This document shows, piece after piece, positions 4,763 through 5,435 of a stretch of DNA of 5,435 bases (its first letter is position 1; every line of letters starts with the position of its first letter). The position numbers and the translations under genes are program-made. The notes beneath the pieces were generated by a model. The model worked only from the letters and a program-made list of their open reading frames with translations. It made no database searches and had not been told where the DNA came from. The stretch covers positions 1-5,435 of the forward strand of contig SVMQ01000169.1 of NCBI GenBank assembly GCA_015067375.1, read 5' to 3'. The stretch is from Oscillospiraceae bacterium (GTDB lineage Bacteria; Bacillota; Clostridia; Oscillospirales; Ruminococcaceae).

Positions 4763-5305
4763 ATGAAAGCTACAGGAATCGTCCGCAGGATAGACGACCT
4801 CGGACGTATCGTTATCCCTAAGGAGATACGCAGAACTATGCGCATCCGCGAGGGCGACCCTCTTGAGATCTACACCAGCCCCGACGGCGAGGTCATCTTC
4901 CGCAAGTACTCCCCTGTTGGCGAGATATCGGGAACAGCGTCACAATACGCTGATGTACTGTCAAAGGTGGGCGGCTGTCCTGCCGTGATCTGCGACCGCG
5001 ATCACGTTATTGCTGTTTCGGGAATGTCCAAGAAAGAGGTCATCGAACGTCGCGTTTCGGGATCGCTTGAAGATCTTATAGAACAGCGCAAAACACACAT
5101 CTACAAAAGCCGTGAGGATAAGCAGCTCAATCCTATCGAGGGCATCGATCGATATGCGATAGCGTGCGCACCCATTTTGTCACAGGGTGATGTCAATGGA
5201 GCGGTCATCATGCTCGCAGGCGACAACAACGAATTTGCAACAGGTGAACAGAGCGCACTGGTACAGGCTGCCGCAATGTATTTCGGCAAACAGATGGAAG
5301 AATAA
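4763..5305 (+). CDS. spoVT: Stage V sporulation protein T, AbrB-family transcriptional regulator
   Basis: SpoVT is a DNA-binding regulator that, in Bacillus subtilis, adjusts forespore gene expression late in sporulation and represses its own gene. Residues 1-50 form the swapped-hairpin AbrB DNA-binding domain, with the typical ATGIVRRIDDLGRIVIPKEI followed by RRTMRIREGDPLEIY. Residues of about 55-178 are the GAF-like regulatory domain, including CPAVICDRDHVIAVSG and the YAIACAPI strand. The length of 180 matches the family (178 in B. subtilis), so it is complete. AAAGGA (4747-4752) lies 10 bases before the ATG. It is transcribed away from the 338-residue gene and ends in its own terminator. 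A Spo0A-like box in its promoter fits a sporulation link. Related AbrB/SpoVT proteins in non-sporulating clostridia have broader roles, so spore formation in this organism is not proven. Confidence 0.96.
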   Translation: MKATGIVRRIDDLGRIVIPKEIRRTMRIREGDPLEIYTSPDGEVIFRKYSPVGEISGTASQYADVLSKVGGCPAVICDRDHVIAVSGMSKKEVIERRVSGSLEDLIEQRKTHIYKSREDKQLNPIEGIDRYAIACAPILSQGDVNGAVIMLAGDNNEFATGEQSALVQAAAMYFGKQMEE

Positions 5306-5308
5306 CCT

Positions 5309-5340
5309 ATATCCCTGCGTTTTCTGCGCAGGGATATTTC
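5309..5340 (+). terminator. Intrinsic terminator of spoVT
   Basis: ATATCCCTGCG (5309-5319) pairs perfectly with CGCAGGGATAT (5327-5337) around a 7-base loop, 3 bases after the stop codon. The tail TTTCATTC is only moderately T-rich. It separates spoVT from the tRNA promoter. Confidence 0.8.
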
Positions 5341-5358
5341 ATTCTATCAAAAAAATGC

Positions 5359-5387
5359 TTGACAAAACAACAGAATAGTAGTATAAT
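5359..5387 (+). promoter_or_regulatory. Strong promoter of the tRNA-Leu gene
   Basis: TTGACA (5359-5364), exactly 17 bases, then TATAAT (5382-5387) is a perfect sigma-A consensus, as expected for stable RNA genes. The start would be near 5394, leaving a leader of about 9 bases before the tRNA. Confidence 0.93.
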
Positions 5388-5402
5388 ATTAAAGTATTCT
5401 AA

Positions 5403-5435
5403 GCCGCTGTGGTGGAATAGGCAGACACAAGGGAC
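5403..5435 (+). tRNA. tRNA-Leu, 5' part only (cut by the right edge)
   Basis: The 33 bases match the start of a bacterial tRNA-Leu: acceptor strand GCCGCTG, TG at positions 8-9, a 3-base D-stem GTG/CAC around the loop GAATAGGCAGA, then A and the first anticodon-stem strand AGGGA followed by C. The anticodon is beyond the edge, so the isoacceptor cannot be read. The assignment to Leu rests on the GGTGGAAT...GGCAGAC signature. Confidence 0.88.

Noticed and set aside
4609..4845. A 78-codon minus-strand frame across the spoVT start
   Set aside because: It overlaps the spoVT AbrB domain, lacks a ribosome site, and its end falls in the promoter region of the gene pair.
5403..5435. tRNA-Leu as an attachment site for an integrated element covering the window
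   Set aside because: The 3' end of the tRNA, where integration normally occurs, faces away from these genes. No integrase or duplicated tRNA end is visible here.

Overview
The window looks like chromosomal DNA of a Gram-positive, spore-lineage clostridium, most likely a Ruminococcus-type member of the Oscillospiraceae. The evidence is a full-length SpoVT, a Spo0A-box-like site, strong AAAGGAGG-type ribosome binding sites, sigma-A-like promoters of moderate AT content, and a ClpP paralogue of a kind I associate with that group. The genus is an inference.

Layout, left to right. Positions 1-1262 hold two closely spaced minus-strand genes: an unrecognised 252-residue helical protein (504-1262), then an accessory ClpP protease (from 488, running off the left edge). 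A leader of about 200 bases (1272-1467) with several possible stems precedes them. Positions 1591-2268 hold a single minus-strand DUF2786-type gene with its own promoter and terminator. Positions 2468-4560 hold a translationally coupled pair of minus-strand genes for unrecognised, acidic, cytosolic-looking proteins of 338 and 358 residues, ending in a clear terminator. After a 202-base divergent intergenic region, spoVT (4763-5305) runs on the plus strand with its own terminator. A perfect-consensus promoter then drives the first 33 bases of a tRNA-Leu gene at the right edge.

The most interesting feature is regulatory. All three minus-strand units carry the same 19-base imperfect palindrome at their promoters, WWMCGCARWTTTTRCGGAA read on the minus strand (1497-1515, 2356-2374, 4575-4593). 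It overlaps the -35 region of two promoters and lies just after the predicted start site of the third. A weaker relative sits at the predicted spoVT start. The window therefore looks like a small regulon of poorly characterised genes (ClpP plus partner, a DUF2786 protein, and an orphan pair) under one unidentified DNA-binding regulator.

Two of these promoters are also duplicated as a block of about 69 bases. The duplication includes an ATG seven bases after the -10 hexamer that opens a short MRTGK... reading frame, so it could be a leaderless start. No mobile element, CRISPR array or rRNA is visible.
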